Source: Bacillus sp. CH30_1T (GTDB lineage: Bacteria; Bacillota; Bacilli; Bacillales; Bacillaceae_B). Taken from it: a stretch of DNA of 64,000 nucleotides. The stretch spans positions 1,657-65,656 of the forward strand of contig NZ_VTUY01000003.1 in the NCBI RefSeq assembly GCF_008364765.1. Direction: 5' to 3'. The notes beneath the pieces were generated by a model. That model saw only the letters and a list, made by a program, of their open reading frames with translations, did not search any database and had not been told where the DNA came from. Positions 35,045 to 45,415 of the stretch are shown here, piece by piece (position 1 is the stretch's first letter; the number at the start of each line of letters is the position of its first letter). A program made the translations under genes and the position numbers.

Positions 35045-35518
35045 TTATTCTTTCGTAACGTTCTCTTCAAAAAACTTCTTAAATTCTTCTTCAGGTTGTT
35101 CCCCTACGATTCTCGCTACTTCTTTTCCACCTTCGAAATGTACCAGTGTTGGAGTGGATTCGATTCGGTACTGATCCCATCCTTGTTCAAATTCAAGAAG
35201 ATTGTACTGAACCATATCGACTCCCATGTCTTCGGCAAGTGGTGCAAGTATAGGAGTAGTCCTCTTACAATGAATACACGATGAGCTATAGAAATACACA
35301 GTCACATCTTCGTTATTCTTTAATTTCTCTTCTAATTCCTCTGGCAGGACCACATTCTGATAGTTAGGGTCGTCCAGCAGTTCGACTGTGGCAGGATTAA
35401 GATTCGCTTTTTTAAACTTATTTCCCTCTGCTTTTTGACTGTTTTGCATGCTTGTGATGAGCGCGATGGCAGCAAATAATGCGACGATCGCTACTAGAAA
35501 TATGATGATTTTCTTCAA
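35045..35518 (-). CDS. Membrane-anchored thioredoxin-like protein
   Basis: A 157-residue protein: one N-terminal helix (KKIIIFLVAIVALFAAIALI) and an extracytoplasmic thioredoxin fold with active site CIHC (Cys81, Cys84) and cis-Pro in IESTPTLVHF. TTG start after AAAGGAGG; it follows bdbC by one base. The pair forms a disulfide-forming system: thioredoxin-like oxidant plus its DsbB-type re-oxidase. BdbA is the closest functional analogue, not proven. Confidence 0.8.
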   Translation of the reverse strand: MKKIIIFLVAIVALFAAIALITSMQNSQKAEGNKFKKANLNPATVELLDDPNYQNVVLPEELEEKLKNNEDVTVYFYSSSCIHCKRTTPILAPLAEDMGVDMVQYNLLEFEQGWDQYRIESTPTLVHFEGGKEVARIVGEQPEEEFKKFFEENVTKE

Positions 35519-35519
35519 T

Positions 35520-35945
35520 CTATTTGTCCTCCTTTAATGCTTTTAATACCATTACACTTGCGATGAAGATGATAAAGAAACCGGTCAATGCCAAGAATGG
35601 GATGGTGATAAATCCGAACAGGTTGATGTATTCGCCTGTACATGGGACCCGTCCGCAGGCAGGTGCACTCTCTGTAAGGATTGAAACTTTTTGAATAGAG
35701 TAGTGATACAAGGAAACGATAAGGCCGATTCCGGATAAAATAGTAGAATATAATGCCGCTTGAAAATCTTTGCGGACATAGGCCACACCTAATAGAATGA
35801 CCATCGGATACATTAAAATACGCTGATACCAGCATAATACACATGGTTCATATTTCATGATTTCAGAGAAATATAAGCTCCCCATAGTTGCGACAAGAGA
35901 GGAAGCCCATGCAAGGAACAACAGAGAATCTGCTTTTTTATTCAT
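35520..35945 (-). CDS. bdbC: Disulfide oxidoreductase BdbC/DsbB family
   Basis: A 141-residue four-helix DsbB-like protein. First cysteine pair EPCVLCWYQR (Cys35, Cys38), second pair ACGRVPC (Cys97, Cys102). It passes electrons from extracytoplasmic thiol oxidases to menaquinone. Transcribed with the thioredoxin-like gene. BdbB is an alternative name. Confidence 0.85.
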   Translation of the reverse strand: MNKKADSLLFLAWASSLVATMGSLYFSEIMKYEPCVLCWYQRILMYPMVILLGVAYVRKDFQAALYSTILSGIGLIVSLYHYSIQKVSILTESAPACGRVPCTGEYINLFGFITIPFLALTGFFIIFIASVMVLKALKEDK

Positions 35946-36051
35946 ATAGAATTCCTTTCTAAGTATATTCTATCAAATTATAGTATGTTATTATTATAAA
36001 TGTAAAATGAGAAATCTTTATGAAGAAATATGATATTTTTTTAACGATTTA

Positions 36052-36065
36052 TGCAAACGTTTGCA
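36052..36065. promoter_or_regulatory. MalR/LacI-type operator upstream of the alpha-glucosidase
   Basis: TGCAAACGTTTGCA is a perfect palindrome with the GCAAACGTTTGC core typical of maltose regulators of the LacI family in Firmicutes. It lies 46 bp before the start codon. Confidence 0.7.
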
Positions 36066-36111
36066 GTGAGCGTTTTATTCTTTGAATTAACCTAACAGGA
36101 GGAAATCACAT

Positions 36112-37785
36112 ATGTCAAAACAATGGTGGAAAGAATCGGTAGTCTATCAAATTTACCCTCGCAGTTTCATGGATTCAAATGGAGATGGCGTCGGGGATAT
36201 TAGAGGAATTATTTCTAAATTGGATTATCTGAAAGAACTGGGCATTGATGTGGTCTGGTTATCACCTGTGTATGAATCTCCTAATGATGATAATGGTTAT
36301 GATATAAGCAATTATAAAAAGATTATGGATGAGTTCGGCACGATGGCAGATTGGGAAGAAATGCTTGAGGAAATGCATAACCGTGGTATGAAGCTTGTTA
36401 TGGACTTAGTGGTGAATCACTCTTCCGATGAGCACGGCTGGTTTGTGGAATCGAGGAAATCAAAGGACAACCCATATCGTGATTATTATATTTGGCGTGA
36501 AGGAAAAGACGGAAAAGAGCCGAATAACTGGGAGTCTGTATTTAGCGGTTCTGCTTGGGAATATGATGAAACGACAGAGGAATATTTCTTACATCTCTTT
36601 TCGAAAAAGCAGCCGGATCTAAACTGGGAGAACCCGAAGCTGCGACAGGAAATCTATGACATGATGAAATTCTGGCTGGATAAAGGAATCGATGGTTTCC
36701 GTATGGATGTCATCAACTTCATTTCGAAAGTGCCAACACTGCCTGATGCGCCCAATCCTGAAGGGAAGACGTATGCTTCCGGTCATGAGTACTTTATGAA
36801 CGGTCCCCGCATTCATGAATTCTTTAAGGAAATGAATCAAGAGATCTTATCACATTATGATGCAATGACTGTTGGTGAAATGCCGGGAGTGACACCGGAT
36901 CAAGCCGTACTTTACACAGGTGAAGACCGCAATGAGGTGAATATGGTATTTCAGTTCGAACATATGGATGTGGACTCGGGTCCAGGAGGGAAATGGGACG
37001 TCATTCCTTTCGACCTTGTAAAATTGAAAACCATTTTAACGAAGTGGCAGACAGAACTTCACGGGAAGGGCTGGAACAGTTTGTACTGGAACAACCACGA
37101 TCAGCCAAGGATTGTGTCACGACTTGGTGACGATGGAGATTACCGCGTGAAATCTGCGAAAATGCTGGCAACACTTCTTCATCTGATGCAAGGGACGCCT
37201 TACATTTATCAAGGCGAGGAGCTTGGAATGACGAATGTCCGATTCTCGTCCATTGATGAGTACAAGGATATCGAGACCCTGAACATGTATCGCGAGAAAA
37301 TAGCGCTAGGAATGGATCCTGAAGAAATCATGAAGTCCATATATGTAAAGGGAAGAGACAACGCAAGAACCCCTATGCAGTGGAACAGCGGGGACCAGGG
37401 AGGGTTCACTGAAGGAGAACCCTGGATTGCCCTTAACCCCAACTACAAAGAAATCAATGCCGAACAAGCCCTAAAAGATCCAGAATCCATTTTTTACTAC
37501 TATCAAAAATTGATTGCTCTTCGTAAAGAGCATGAAATTATCCCATACGGATCCTTTGAACTTCACTATGCAGATCATCCTACCGTATATGCCTATACGA
37601 GAACATATGAAAACGAAAAGATCATGGTACTTTGCAATGTATCCGGAGAAAAACAAGTCATTGATAACATCGCTTCTTTTGATATCAATCAGGCTGAAAT
37701 CCTTATAACAAACGAAGAAAAGCATGAAAAAGATAAATTTACTTTAAACCCTTGGGAAGCAACGGCTTATTATTTTAAGAGGTAA
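36112..37785 (+). CDS. malL: Alpha-glucosidase (oligo-1,6-glucosidase type), GH13
   Basis: A 557-residue cytoplasmic GH13 enzyme. Conserved regions: MDLVVNHSSDEH, GFRMDVINF (nucleophile Asp), TVGEMPGV (acid/base Glu), NNHDQPRIVSRLG (transition-state Asp). The Val after the nucleophile Asp is associated with alpha-1,6 preference in this group, so isomaltose-type substrates are likely. No sugar transporter is adjacent. A MalR-like operator precedes it. TreA-type specificity cannot be fully excluded. Confidence 0.8.
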   Translation: MSKQWWKESVVYQIYPRSFMDSNGDGVGDIRGIISKLDYLKELGIDVVWLSPVYESPNDDNGYDISNYKKIMDEFGTMADWEEMLEEMHNRGMKLVMDLVVNHSSDEHGWFVESRKSKDNPYRDYYIWREGKDGKEPNNWESVFSGSAWEYDETTEEYFLHLFSKKQPDLNWENPKLRQEIYDMMKFWLDKGIDGFRMDVINFISKVPTLPDAPNPEGKTYASGHEYFMNGPRIHEFFKEMNQEILSHYDAMTVGEMPGVTPDQAVLYTGEDRNEVNMVFQFEHMDVDSGPGGKWDVIPFDLVKLKTILTKWQTELHGKGWNSLYWNNHDQPRIVSRLGDDGDYRVKSAKMLATLLHLMQGTPYIYQGEELGMTNVRFSSIDEYKDIETLNMYREKIALGMDPEEIMKSIYVKGRDNARTPMQWNSGDQGGFTEGEPWIALNPNYKEINAEQALKDPESIFYYYQKLIALRKEHEIIPYGSFELHYADHPTVYAYTRTYENEKIMVLCNVSGEKQVIDNIASFDINQAEILITNEEKHEKDKFTLNPWEATAYYFKR

Positions 37786-37793
37786 AATGAAAG

Positions 37794-37826
37794 GAAGCAC
37801 CCATATGATCGGGTGCTTCTATTTTT
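37794..37826 (+). terminator. Terminator after malL
   Basis: GAAGCACCC/GGGTGCTTC stem, 8-nt loop, TATTTTT. Confidence 0.85.
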
Positions 37827-37886
37827 AAGGGCATTTTTTCTAATGTTTGTTTGGTGTTAAAGATCTATGAAATAAATAATAACCAA

Positions 37887-38010
37887 GTTGATTGGAGCGG
37901 AAGGTGCTCGACTCCTGCGGGAATAGCGGGAAAGTTGAGACCCCGCAGGGCAAAGCCCGAGGAGGCTCAACTCACGCCCCGCGGAAAGCGAGCACCTGGA
38001 GCGGAAATCT
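37887..38010. repeat. GC-rich palindromic intergenic repeat
   Basis: Begins and ends with TGGAGCGGAA; outer arms GGTGCTCG/CGAGCACC enclose CTGCGGG/CCCGCAG and GGGCAAAGCCC. It is far richer in GC than its surroundings and has no coding frame of interest. I recognise it as a common intergenic repeat of Bacillaceae; function unknown. The remaining 160 bp before yhcX hold only its promoter region. Confidence 0.75.
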
Positions 38011-38173
38011 ACCACTACTGGCTATTTTAAGAATATTTAACCCCAAATCAAATTTCTTCAAATCATCCACACCCCTTTGCTAAAATAAAAGGGATGGACT
38101 GTCATGAACTTCGTTTCAACAGTGCACTATAAGGGTATATAATTCAGGTAATTTATGAAGGAGTAGATCATAG

Positions 38174-39715
38174 ATGGCAGAAAAACTAGACTTATCACAG
38201 TTCGAAAAGAAAATGATCATACGTCCAATGGAACATAAGGACATTCAAGATATTATCAACATGCAGTCTGTTTGTTTTCCAGGGATGGATCCCTGGAAGG
38301 TGGAACATCTGGAAAGTCATTTGGACGTGTTTCCGGAAGGTCAGCTTGTCGCCGAATTAGAAGGGGAAATTATTGCATCATGCTCGAGTCTGATCATTAA
38401 CTTTGACGAGTATGACGACCGCCACACATGGGATGATGTAACGGATAATGGTTACATAACGAATCACAATCCCGATGGCTATAACCTGTACGGAATCGAA
38501 GTCATGGTGCACCCTGAATACCGACGCATGAAGGTAGGACATCGTTTATATGAAGCAAGGAAGGATCTTGCAAGACAGTGGAATTTAAAGAGTATCATCA
38601 TCGGGGGACGCATCCCGAACTACCATAAACACTCAGAGGAGATGTCTCCAAGGGAGTACGTGGATTCAGTTGGGCGTCATAAGATTTATGACCCTGTACT
38701 ATCATTCCAGTTATTAAACGGTTTCACCCTGATGCGGATCAACCCGAACTATTTACCTGATGACAAACGATCACATAAATACGCCACGCTGATGGAATGG
38801 AATAACGTCGATTACCGTCCGTCCAGCAAACGGCATTTTAAAACAAGTTATCCTGTCAGGATCTGTGTTGTTCAGTACATGATGCGTAAAATCAATTCCT
38901 TCGAGGAGTTCGCGAATCAGGTAGAATACTTTACAGATGTAGCATCAGATGCAAAATCTGATTTCGTCGTGTTCCCTGAAATCTTCACCACACAGCTCAT
39001 GTCATTCTTGAACATCCAGTCACCGAGCTTAGCAGTGAGAAAGCTGACGGACTTTACTGAGGAATATATCGAATTATTCACGGATTTAGCGGTTCGTTAC
39101 AATGTGAATATCATTGGGGGGTCTCACTTCGTTAAGGAAGAAGACGATGAAATCTACAATATCGCATACTTGTTCCGTCGTGATGGAACGATCGAGAAAC
39201 AGTACAAGGTTCATATCACACCAAATGAACGAAAGTGGTGGGGAATCAGTCCAGGAGATTCCGTAAGGGTGTTCGACACGGATTGCGGGAAGATCGCGAT
39301 TCAAATCTGCTATGATATCGAATTCCCTGAGCTTGCCCGTATCGCAACTGACAAAGGGGCGAAGATCATCTTTACTCCATTCTGTACAGAAGATCGCCAA
39401 GGGTATCTCCGTGTCAGATACTGTGCACAAGCCCGTGCAGTTGAGAACCAGATTTATACGGTCATTTCCGGTACAGTGGGGAATCTTCCACAGACAGAAA
39501 ACATGGACATTCAATACGCTCAGTCAGGTATCTTTGCTCCGTCTGATTTTGAATTTGCCCGTGATGGAATTGTCGGAGAGACAAATCCAAACATTGAAAT
39601 GGTCATGATCGGAGATGTCGATCTCGAAGTGCTGCGACGACAGCGTCAATCGGGTACGGTCCGTCAGTTAAAAGATCGCCGACATGATGTATATGGAGTG
39701 AATTATAAGAAGTAA
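38174..39715 (+). CDS. yhcX: GNAT acetyltransferase fused to a carbon-nitrogen hydrolase (YhcX)
   Basis: A 513-residue two-domain protein, same length as B. subtilis YhcX. Residues 14-180 are a GNAT domain (MVHPEYRRMKVGHRLYEARK). Residues 230-490 are a nitrilase-superfamily domain with Glu in VFPEIFTTQL, Lys in VHITPNERKWW and Cys in IAIQICYDIEFPELA. The reaction is unknown; acetylation and amide hydrolysis of a common metabolite is a reasonable guess. Monocistronic. Confidence 0.88.
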   Translation: MAEKLDLSQFEKKMIIRPMEHKDIQDIINMQSVCFPGMDPWKVEHLESHLDVFPEGQLVAELEGEIIASCSSLIINFDEYDDRHTWDDVTDNGYITNHNPDGYNLYGIEVMVHPEYRRMKVGHRLYEARKDLARQWNLKSIIIGGRIPNYHKHSEEMSPREYVDSVGRHKIYDPVLSFQLLNGFTLMRINPNYLPDDKRSHKYATLMEWNNVDYRPSSKRHFKTSYPVRICVVQYMMRKINSFEEFANQVEYFTDVASDAKSDFVVFPEIFTTQLMSFLNIQSPSLAVRKLTDFTEEYIELFTDLAVRYNVNIIGGSHFVKEEDDEIYNIAYLFRRDGTIEKQYKVHITPNERKWWGISPGDSVRVFDTDCGKIAIQICYDIEFPELARIATDKGAKIIFTPFCTEDRQGYLRVRYCAQARAVENQIYTVISGTVGNLPQTENMDIQYAQSGIFAPSDFEFARDGIVGETNPNIEMVMIGDVDLEVLRRQRQSGTVRQLKDRRHDVYGVNYKK

Positions 39716-39723
39716 TCCAAGTA

Positions 39724-39756
39724 AAAGCCTCGCTGAATTGTTCAGTGAGGCTTTCT
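39724..39756 (+). terminator. Terminator after yhcX
   Basis: AAAGCCTCGCTGAA/TTCAGTGAGGCTTT with a 3-nt loop, one G-T pair. Confidence 0.85.
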
Positions 39757-39902
39757 TGAGAAAAAAAGACAAATTCAATTCAGAAAAATTATGCTAAAAT
39801 AATGACTAAACGAATCTTGTCGACATATGACGGATTGTTTTAGCAGGATTTCTACAATATGTGATAGAATTTATTCTTATACAGCATTAGGAGGGGATCG
39901 TT

Positions 39903-41654
39903 TTGAGTTGGAAAACATCTTGGGAAAAATGGAGCGACTACTTGCATCTGGATGAAGAGATCAACGAGCTTTTAGGAGCAATGAAAGACGACGAGAAAAC
40001 CTTAGAAGACGCATTCTACAAAAACCTGGAATTCGGTACTGGTGGAATGAGGGGAGAAATTGGCCCCGGAACCAACCGAATGAACATTTATACAGTTAGA
40101 AAAGCCTCAGAAGGGTTAGCACGATACATAGAAGAACAAGGTGAAGAGGCTAAAAAGCGCGGAGTTGTAATCGCTTACGATTCCCGTTATAAATCTCCTG
40201 AATTTGCCATGGAATCAGCCAAGACGCTGGCTACACATGGTATTCAAACATATGTGTTCGACGAACTGAAACCAACTCCGGAGCTTTCATTTGCCCTTAG
40301 ACAATTAAAGGCATTCTCTGGAATCGTGGTCACAGCAAGCCATAATCCACCTGAATATAATGGTTACAAAGTATACGGTGAGGATGGGGCTCAGTTGCCT
40401 CCACACGTAGCCGATGCCGTTATCGATAAAGTGAATGAAGTGGAAAATGAGCTGGAAATTGAAGTTAAATCAGAAGTAGAATTGAAATCATCCGGCCTCA
40501 TTAAAATGATTGGCAAAGAGATCGATCAATCTTACCTGGAGCATCTGATTTCGATTTCTGAAAAACCTCAAGTTGCCAAGGAGGTCGACCTGAAAATCGT
40601 ATTTTCTCCATTACATGGAACAGCCTTAAAGATGGCTGAAAAGGGTCTGAAAGCTTTAGGATATGAGTCTGTTCACATTGTAAAGGAACAGGCGATTCCA
40701 GATCCTGAGTTTACGACTGTGAAATCCCCGAACCCGGAAGATAAAGCGGCCTTTGAATATGCCATCCGTGACGGGAAGGAAATCGACGCAGATATCCTGA
40801 TTGCGACAGATCCCGATGCAGACCGCTTAGGTGTAGCCGTAAAAGGTGAATCAGGCGAGTATATCCTTCTCACTGGAAACCAAACAGGTGCTATTCTGCT
40901 GGATTATATTCTGGCACGTAAACAAGAAAAAAATATGATTCCTGAAAATGGACGAGTATTCAAAACCATCGTTACATCCGAATTAGGCCGTAAAGTGGCA
41001 GAACATTACGGAGCTTCAGTGGAAGATGTACTGACAGGCTTCAAATTCATCGGTGAAAAAATTAAAAAGTATGAAGAAACAGGCGAATACACATTCTTAT
41101 TTGGTTATGAAGAAAGCTATGGGTACTTAATCGGCGACTTCGCCCGCGATAAAGATGCCATACAAGCCGTACTGATGGCAGCAGAAGCGGCAGCTTACTA
41201 TAAGAAACAAGGCAAAACCCTATATAATGTACTGAATGATTTATTTGAACAGCATGGCTTCTATCAAGAGGGATTAAAAAGTTTAACTCTTAAAGGAAAA
41301 GAAGGAGCTGAACAAATTCAGGGGATTCTGAAGGGCTTCAGAAACGAGCCTTTGAAAGAAGTGGCAGGTATGCAGGTCGTTTCATCGGAAGATTATAAAG
41401 TAAGTAAGAAAATCGATTTACAATCAGGTGAACAATCAAACATTCACCTTCCATCTTCCAATGTTTTAAAATACTATCTTGAAGACGGATCATGGATTTG
41501 CTTACGCCCATCTGGAACCGAGCCGAAAATCAAGTTCTACTTCAGCGTTATTGGTGAGACACAAAGTGATAGCGATAATAAATTACATGCTCTGCAAGAA
41601 GCCATCATGGTGAAAGTGGAAACGATGGTAAGTTCATCTGTAGGTGAGGCGTAA
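39903..41654 (+). CDS. pgcA: Alpha-phosphoglucomutase
   Basis: A 583-residue phosphohexomutase like B. subtilis PgcA (YhxB). [20 protein letters not shown] carries the phosphoserine; [15 protein letters not shown] binds Mg; [19 protein letters not shown] and [13 protein letters not shown] bind sugar and phosphate. It interconverts glucose 1- and 6-phosphate, feeding UDP-glucose for glycolipid and teichoic-acid synthesis. TTG start after TAGGAGGGG. Confidence 0.92.
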   Translation: MSWKTSWEKWSDYLHLDEEINELLGAMKDDEKTLEDAFYKNLEFGTGGMRGEIGPGTNRMNIYTVRKASEGLARYIEEQGEEAKKRGVVIAYDSRYKSPEFAMESAKTLATHGIQTYVFDELKPTPELSFALRQLKAFSGIVVTASHNPPEYNGYKVYGEDGAQLPPHVADAVIDKVNEVENELEIEVKSEVELKSSGLIKMIGKEIDQSYLEHLISISEKPQVAKEVDLKIVFSPLHGTALKMAEKGLKALGYESVHIVKEQAIPDPEFTTVKSPNPEDKAAFEYAIRDGKEIDADILIATDPDADRLGVAVKGESGEYILLTGNQTGAILLDYILARKQEKNMIPENGRVFKTIVTSELGRKVAEHYGASVEDVLTGFKFIGEKIKKYEETGEYTFLFGYEESYGYLIGDFARDKDAIQAVLMAAEAAAYYKKQGKTLYNVLNDLFEQHGFYQEGLKSLTLKGKEGAEQIQGILKGFRNEPLKEVAGMQVVSSEDYKVSKKIDLQSGEQSNIHLPSSNVLKYYLEDGSWICLRPSGTEPKIKFYFSVIGETQSDSDNKLHALQEAIMVKVETMVSSSVGEA

Positions 41655-41685
41655 ACATACAGCCATATTGCATTGCTTAATACAA

Positions 41686-41720
41686 AACAAGAGATGTGCT
41701 GGTGCATCTCTTGTTTTTTT
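41686..41720 (+). terminator. Terminator after pgcA
   Basis: AAACAAGAGATG/CATCTCTTGTTT, 8-nt loop, T-run. Confidence 0.9.
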
Positions 41721-41835
41721 GGATGGAAGAAAGAACATATGTTTTCCGTCAAAGGTCGTAGAACGTTTCATTCTTTTTGAGAATACCGGTTTTGTGTAAA
41801 AACTATATAATAGTAGTGAAGGATCGGAGAGGACG

Positions 41836-42957
41836 ATGAAAATGAATCAAGAATCCCTTTCAAATATCGGGCTTTTGAAAGAGATAGCCGAATTGCTGAA
41901 CAATGAAACAGAGCTTTCTTCCATGCTATCAGGTGCAGTGAAGAAGTTGATCAGAGGAACAAGCTTCACGACGGGATGGATTTTCTTTATAGAAAAGGAA
42001 GGAAGTCACGAGCTTGTCTCCTATGAGAATCTCCCAAAGTCACTATCTGACCGGAAATGTGAACTGATGAAAAATGGCGGCTGCTGGTGTGTCAATCGCT
42101 TTCGAAATGGAAAGCTGACGAAAGCATCCAATATCATCGAATGTCAGCGGATTGAGCAGGCAATCGAAGAAAACAGAGGGGATACGGATGAAATAACGTA
42201 TCATGCAACCGTCCCTCTTCAGTCCGGAAATGAATCCTTTGGGTTATTGAATGTAGCAGCTCCGAATAAGACCCACTTTTCTACTGATGAACTGGCTCTT
42301 CTGGAATCAGTTGCCTTTCAAATCGGTTCGGCCATTAAGCGTATTATGCTGACTAAGAAGGAGCAGGAAGTCGCTCTTATTGGTGAAAGGAACCGGTTGG
42401 CAAGAGATCTTCATGACTCTGTGAACCAACTGTTGTTTTCCCTTACGTTAACGGCAAGAGGTGGAGCAGAGATGACCAGGGAAGAGGAAGTAAAGGACAC
42501 CTTCAAGACCATACAAAGTCTTGCCCAGGAAGCGCTTTCGGAAATGCGTGCCCTCATCTGGCAATTAAGACCACATGGTTTAGAAAACGGAGTGGTGGAA
42601 GCTGCTAAAGGATACGCAGACATGCTCGGTTTAACCCTTGAAATGAAAGTAGAGGGAGTCATTTCCCTAAGCTCTAAAATTGAAGAGGTATTGTGGCGTG
42701 TCAGTCAGGAAGCCCTGAATAATTGTAAAAAACATTCAGGTGAAAAGAACATATTCTATACATTAAAAAGTGAAGCACAATCAATTCGATTAACGATTGA
42801 AGATAGAGGTTACGGATTTCAATATGACAGGAAACAGTCTTTGCCGTCAGTGGGGATCCAAGGTATGAGAGAGCGTGTGAAAAGCATTGGCGGGGAATTA
42901 ACGATAGATAGTGGGCTTGGGAAAGGAACGACAATTTTAGTTCATATACCATATTAG
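41836..42957 (+). CDS. yhcY: GAF sensor histidine kinase (YhcY)
   Basis: A 373-residue cytoplasmic NarX/DesK-type kinase. Residues 20-170 form a GAF domain containing Cys75, Cys83, Cys85 and Cys103. The HisKA_3 motif ERNRLARDLHDSVNQLL carries His193, and the HATPase has EALNNCKKH and VGIQGMRERVKSIGG. It forms a two-component system with the response regulator 12 bp downstream. The cysteines suggest a redox or metal cofactor; the signal is unknown. Confidence 0.88.
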   Translation: MKMNQESLSNIGLLKEIAELLNNETELSSMLSGAVKKLIRGTSFTTGWIFFIEKEGSHELVSYENLPKSLSDRKCELMKNGGCWCVNRFRNGKLTKASNIIECQRIEQAIEENRGDTDEITYHATVPLQSGNESFGLLNVAAPNKTHFSTDELALLESVAFQIGSAIKRIMLTKKEQEVALIGERNRLARDLHDSVNQLLFSLTLTARGGAEMTREEEVKDTFKTIQSLAQEALSEMRALIWQLRPHGLENGVVEAAKGYADMLGLTLEMKVEGVISLSSKIEEVLWRVSQEALNNCKKHSGEKNIFYTLKSEAQSIRLTIEDRGYGFQYDRKQSLPSVGIQGMRERVKSIGGELTIDSGLGKGTTILVHIPY

Positions 42958-42969
42958 GAGGTGTCATGC

Positions 42970-43605
42970 ATGATCAGAGTGTTAATAGCCGATGACCATC
43001 ACGTCGTACGAAGAGGTCTTGTCTTCTTTTTAAAAACACAAAAAGACCTGGATATCGTAGGGGAAGCAAAAAATGGGGCAGAAGCCGTCCGGTTAGCTGA
43101 AACACTTGAACCCGATATCATCTTGATGGATTTAATGATGCCGGTCATGGACGGAATTCAAGCAACAAAGGAAATTAAAAAGAATCACCCTGCAATTCAA
43201 ATTCTGATGCTCACCAGCTTTTCTGATCAGAATCACGTGATTCCTGCCATTGAAGCAGGAGCAGCTGGGTACCAATTAAAAGATATTGAACCCGATGAAT
43301 TAGTGAATAGCATCCGAAAGCTTTTATCCGGGGAAAATTCTCTTCACCCTAAGGCAACCAACCATTTACTTACCCGTATCTCCAGAAAAGAGCCACCCCA
43401 CAAAATCCATGAGCTCACCAAACGGGAGAAGGATGTTTTGATTGAGCTCACGAAAGGGAAGAGTAACAAAGAGATTGCTTCCAGCCTCTATATAACGGAA
43501 AAAACCGTCAAGACTCATATTTCAAACATATTTTCCAAGCTGGAAGTTTCAGATCGAACCCAAGCGGCTTTGTATGCCGTTAAACATCAATTGACATCAA
43601 ACTAA
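42970..43605 (+). CDS. yhcZ: NarL/FixJ response regulator (YhcZ)
   Basis: A 211-residue regulator: receiver domain with Asp54 (IILMDLMMP), Thr in MLTSFSD and Lys in YQLKDIEP; LuxR-type HTH LTKREKDVLIELTKGKSNKE then IASSLYITEKTVKTHISNIF. ATG 42970 follows GGAGGTG at 7 nt, favoured over GTG 42961. Cotranscribed with yhcY and probably with azr. Confidence 0.9.
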   Translation: MIRVLIADDHHVVRRGLVFFLKTQKDLDIVGEAKNGAEAVRLAETLEPDIILMDLMMPVMDGIQATKEIKKNHPAIQILMLTSFSDQNHVIPAIEAGAAGYQLKDIEPDELVNSIRKLLSGENSLHPKATNHLLTRISRKEPPHKIHELTKREKDVLIELTKGKSNKEIASSLYITEKTVKTHISNIFSKLEVSDRTQAALYAVKHQLTSN

Positions 43606-44166
<561 letters not shown>

Positions 44167-44173
44167 TCGGGAA

Positions 44174-44197
44174 AATCGGCATTGCGCCGGTTTTTTT
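44174..44197 (+). terminator. Terminator after azr
   Basis: AATCGGC/GCCGGTT (one G-T pair) with a 5-nt loop and a T-run. Confidence 0.75.
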
Positions 44198-44281
44198 ATT
44201 ACTCTATACATACCAAAATAATAAAAGCTGATCCAATAGCGCATACTAATTGGATCAGCCGTAGGTGGAATTCTCTTTTTG

Positions 44282-44536
44282 TTACATCTCTGCAAAGGTT
44301 TCCTCAAGTGGTTGCTCGACACTATAGGTGAAATTTGCATGTTCAATATATCGTAAAAGCGTATATAGGTTACGCTCTACAACTGTGTAATCATTAGAAA
44401 AATGATACGCATGTAAGAAGTGTTCAATTCTTTTCGAAAGAAGGTCATCCTTCGTTCTCACCATGAGGATCAACAGGTTATCCCATTCTGATCGGTGAGT
44501 GTAATACAAGGCCCGATCGTAATCGACTTTGTTCAC
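44282..44536 (-). CDS. yhdB: YhdB family protein
   Basis: An 84-residue soluble protein (VDYDRALYYTHRSEWDNLLI; LLRYIEHANFTYSVEQPLEE) like B. subtilis YhdB, in the same position after yhdA. ATG follows AAGGAGGG. No function known. Confidence 0.7.
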   Translation of the reverse strand: MNKVDYDRALYYTHRSEWDNLLILMVRTKDDLLSKRIEHFLHAYHFSNDYTVVERNLYTLLRYIEHANFTYSVEQPLEETFAEM

Positions 44537-44702
44537 TTGGTTTCCCTCCTTTTGAAGGGGTAATCATATTGTATGGAGAAAACAGCTTTTATTTCTCTGT
44601 AAAAGTTGGTTATGTTGCAAATGCTTGTTTTCCTACTTTTGGGTGAATAAATCAGTGAATTTAATTCATCCTATTAATGAAACGTAAACAGAGGTGATGA
44701 TA

Positions 44703-45005
44703 ATGAAGAAAGCAATGGTGATCGCATCAACCGTATTTTTTCTTTTATTTTCAAGTCATGCATATGCTCAACCAACGGATTATCAAAAATTTGGCCGGAT
44801 TGCCACAGCTGTCATTAAAGAAGACTATCCTGGTCAGCCTGTGAAGGATTATCAATACCAGGGTCGAAAGAAAATGACGGAAAACAAAGTGGCCGATTCA
44901 TTCGAATTTACCGTTCAAGAGAATAGTGCAGAGAAGAAGGTACTTGTAGTCGTCGTACACAATCTTGATAATGAAAAAATACTGAACATTACGGTGCAGG
45001 AATAG
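44703..45005 (+). CDS. yhdC: Secreted DUF3889-type protein (YhdC-like)
   Basis: A 100-residue protein with a Sec signal peptide (MKKAMVIASTVFFLLFSSHA, cut after AYA) and a compact DUF3889-like domain (PTDYQKFGRIATAVIKEDYP; DYQYQGRKK). B. subtilis yhdC occupies the same place. ATG 44703 follows AGAGGTG. Function unknown. Confidence 0.75.
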   Translation: MKKAMVIASTVFFLLFSSHAYAQPTDYQKFGRIATAVIKEDYPGQPVKDYQYQGRKKMTENKVADSFEFTVQENSAEKKVLVVVVHNLDNEKILNITVQE

Positions 45006-45018
45006 GTGCAACAGATAA

Positions 45019-45045
45019 AGTCTTCTTAAAGGGAGGCTTTTTTTG
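45019..45045 (+). terminator. Terminator after yhdC
   Basis: AAGTCTTC pairs with GGAGGCTT through two G-T pairs, followed by T-run. Confidence 0.6.
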
Positions 45046-45134
45046 TTCGGATTGTGCGTGCACAGTCTTAAGCAGGGTATTTTAAACTTAATACGAGACG
45101 TTGTTGATAATTTGGAACAAGTTTACACGAAAGT

Positions 45135-45188
45135 GGCACAACAAACGGCCCAAGCGGCACAACAAACCCGGATTTTGGCACAATGAAC
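45135..45188. repeat. Three 12-bp direct repeats at 21-bp period
   Basis: GGCACAACAAAC occurs at 45135 and 45156, and GGCACAATGAAC at 45177. Starts are exactly 21 bp apart, two helical turns, so they face the same side of DNA. They lie in the 410-bp gap before the MFS gene; the rest of the gap is AT-rich with no other feature I can support. Confidence 0.6.
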
Positions 45189-45415
45189 CTAGCTATAGAG
45201 TGAATATACTTTGTTGGGTATGATAAATACGCCACAATCTAACACCCCAACAACGTATTGATAATAAAATAAAGTATTCTCTGCAAAAATTAAAACCATT
45301 TGCTAAAATAAACCTATACATAAATCGTTATTAATTTTTGAAAGGGGTTCTTTGATCCAATGTGATGCTATCTTTTCTCACCTAATTAAAAACTGAATAG
45401 AGGGAGGAAGAGATA

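Noticed and set aside
34816-35070. Minus-strand frame with a GGAGGA site (MKILYIF...) overlapping the yhcU 3' end
   Set aside because: It runs through the strong terminator and into yhcU, has unremarkable composition and no family; probably chance.
39760-39800. CodY-box-like AATTCAGAAAAATT upstream of pgcA
   Set aside because: About five mismatches to the 15-bp CodY consensus in an AT-rich gap.
45135-45188. CRISPR-like spacing of short direct repeats
   Set aside because: Repeat is 12 bp with 9-bp gaps, only three units, and no cas genes; not a CRISPR array.
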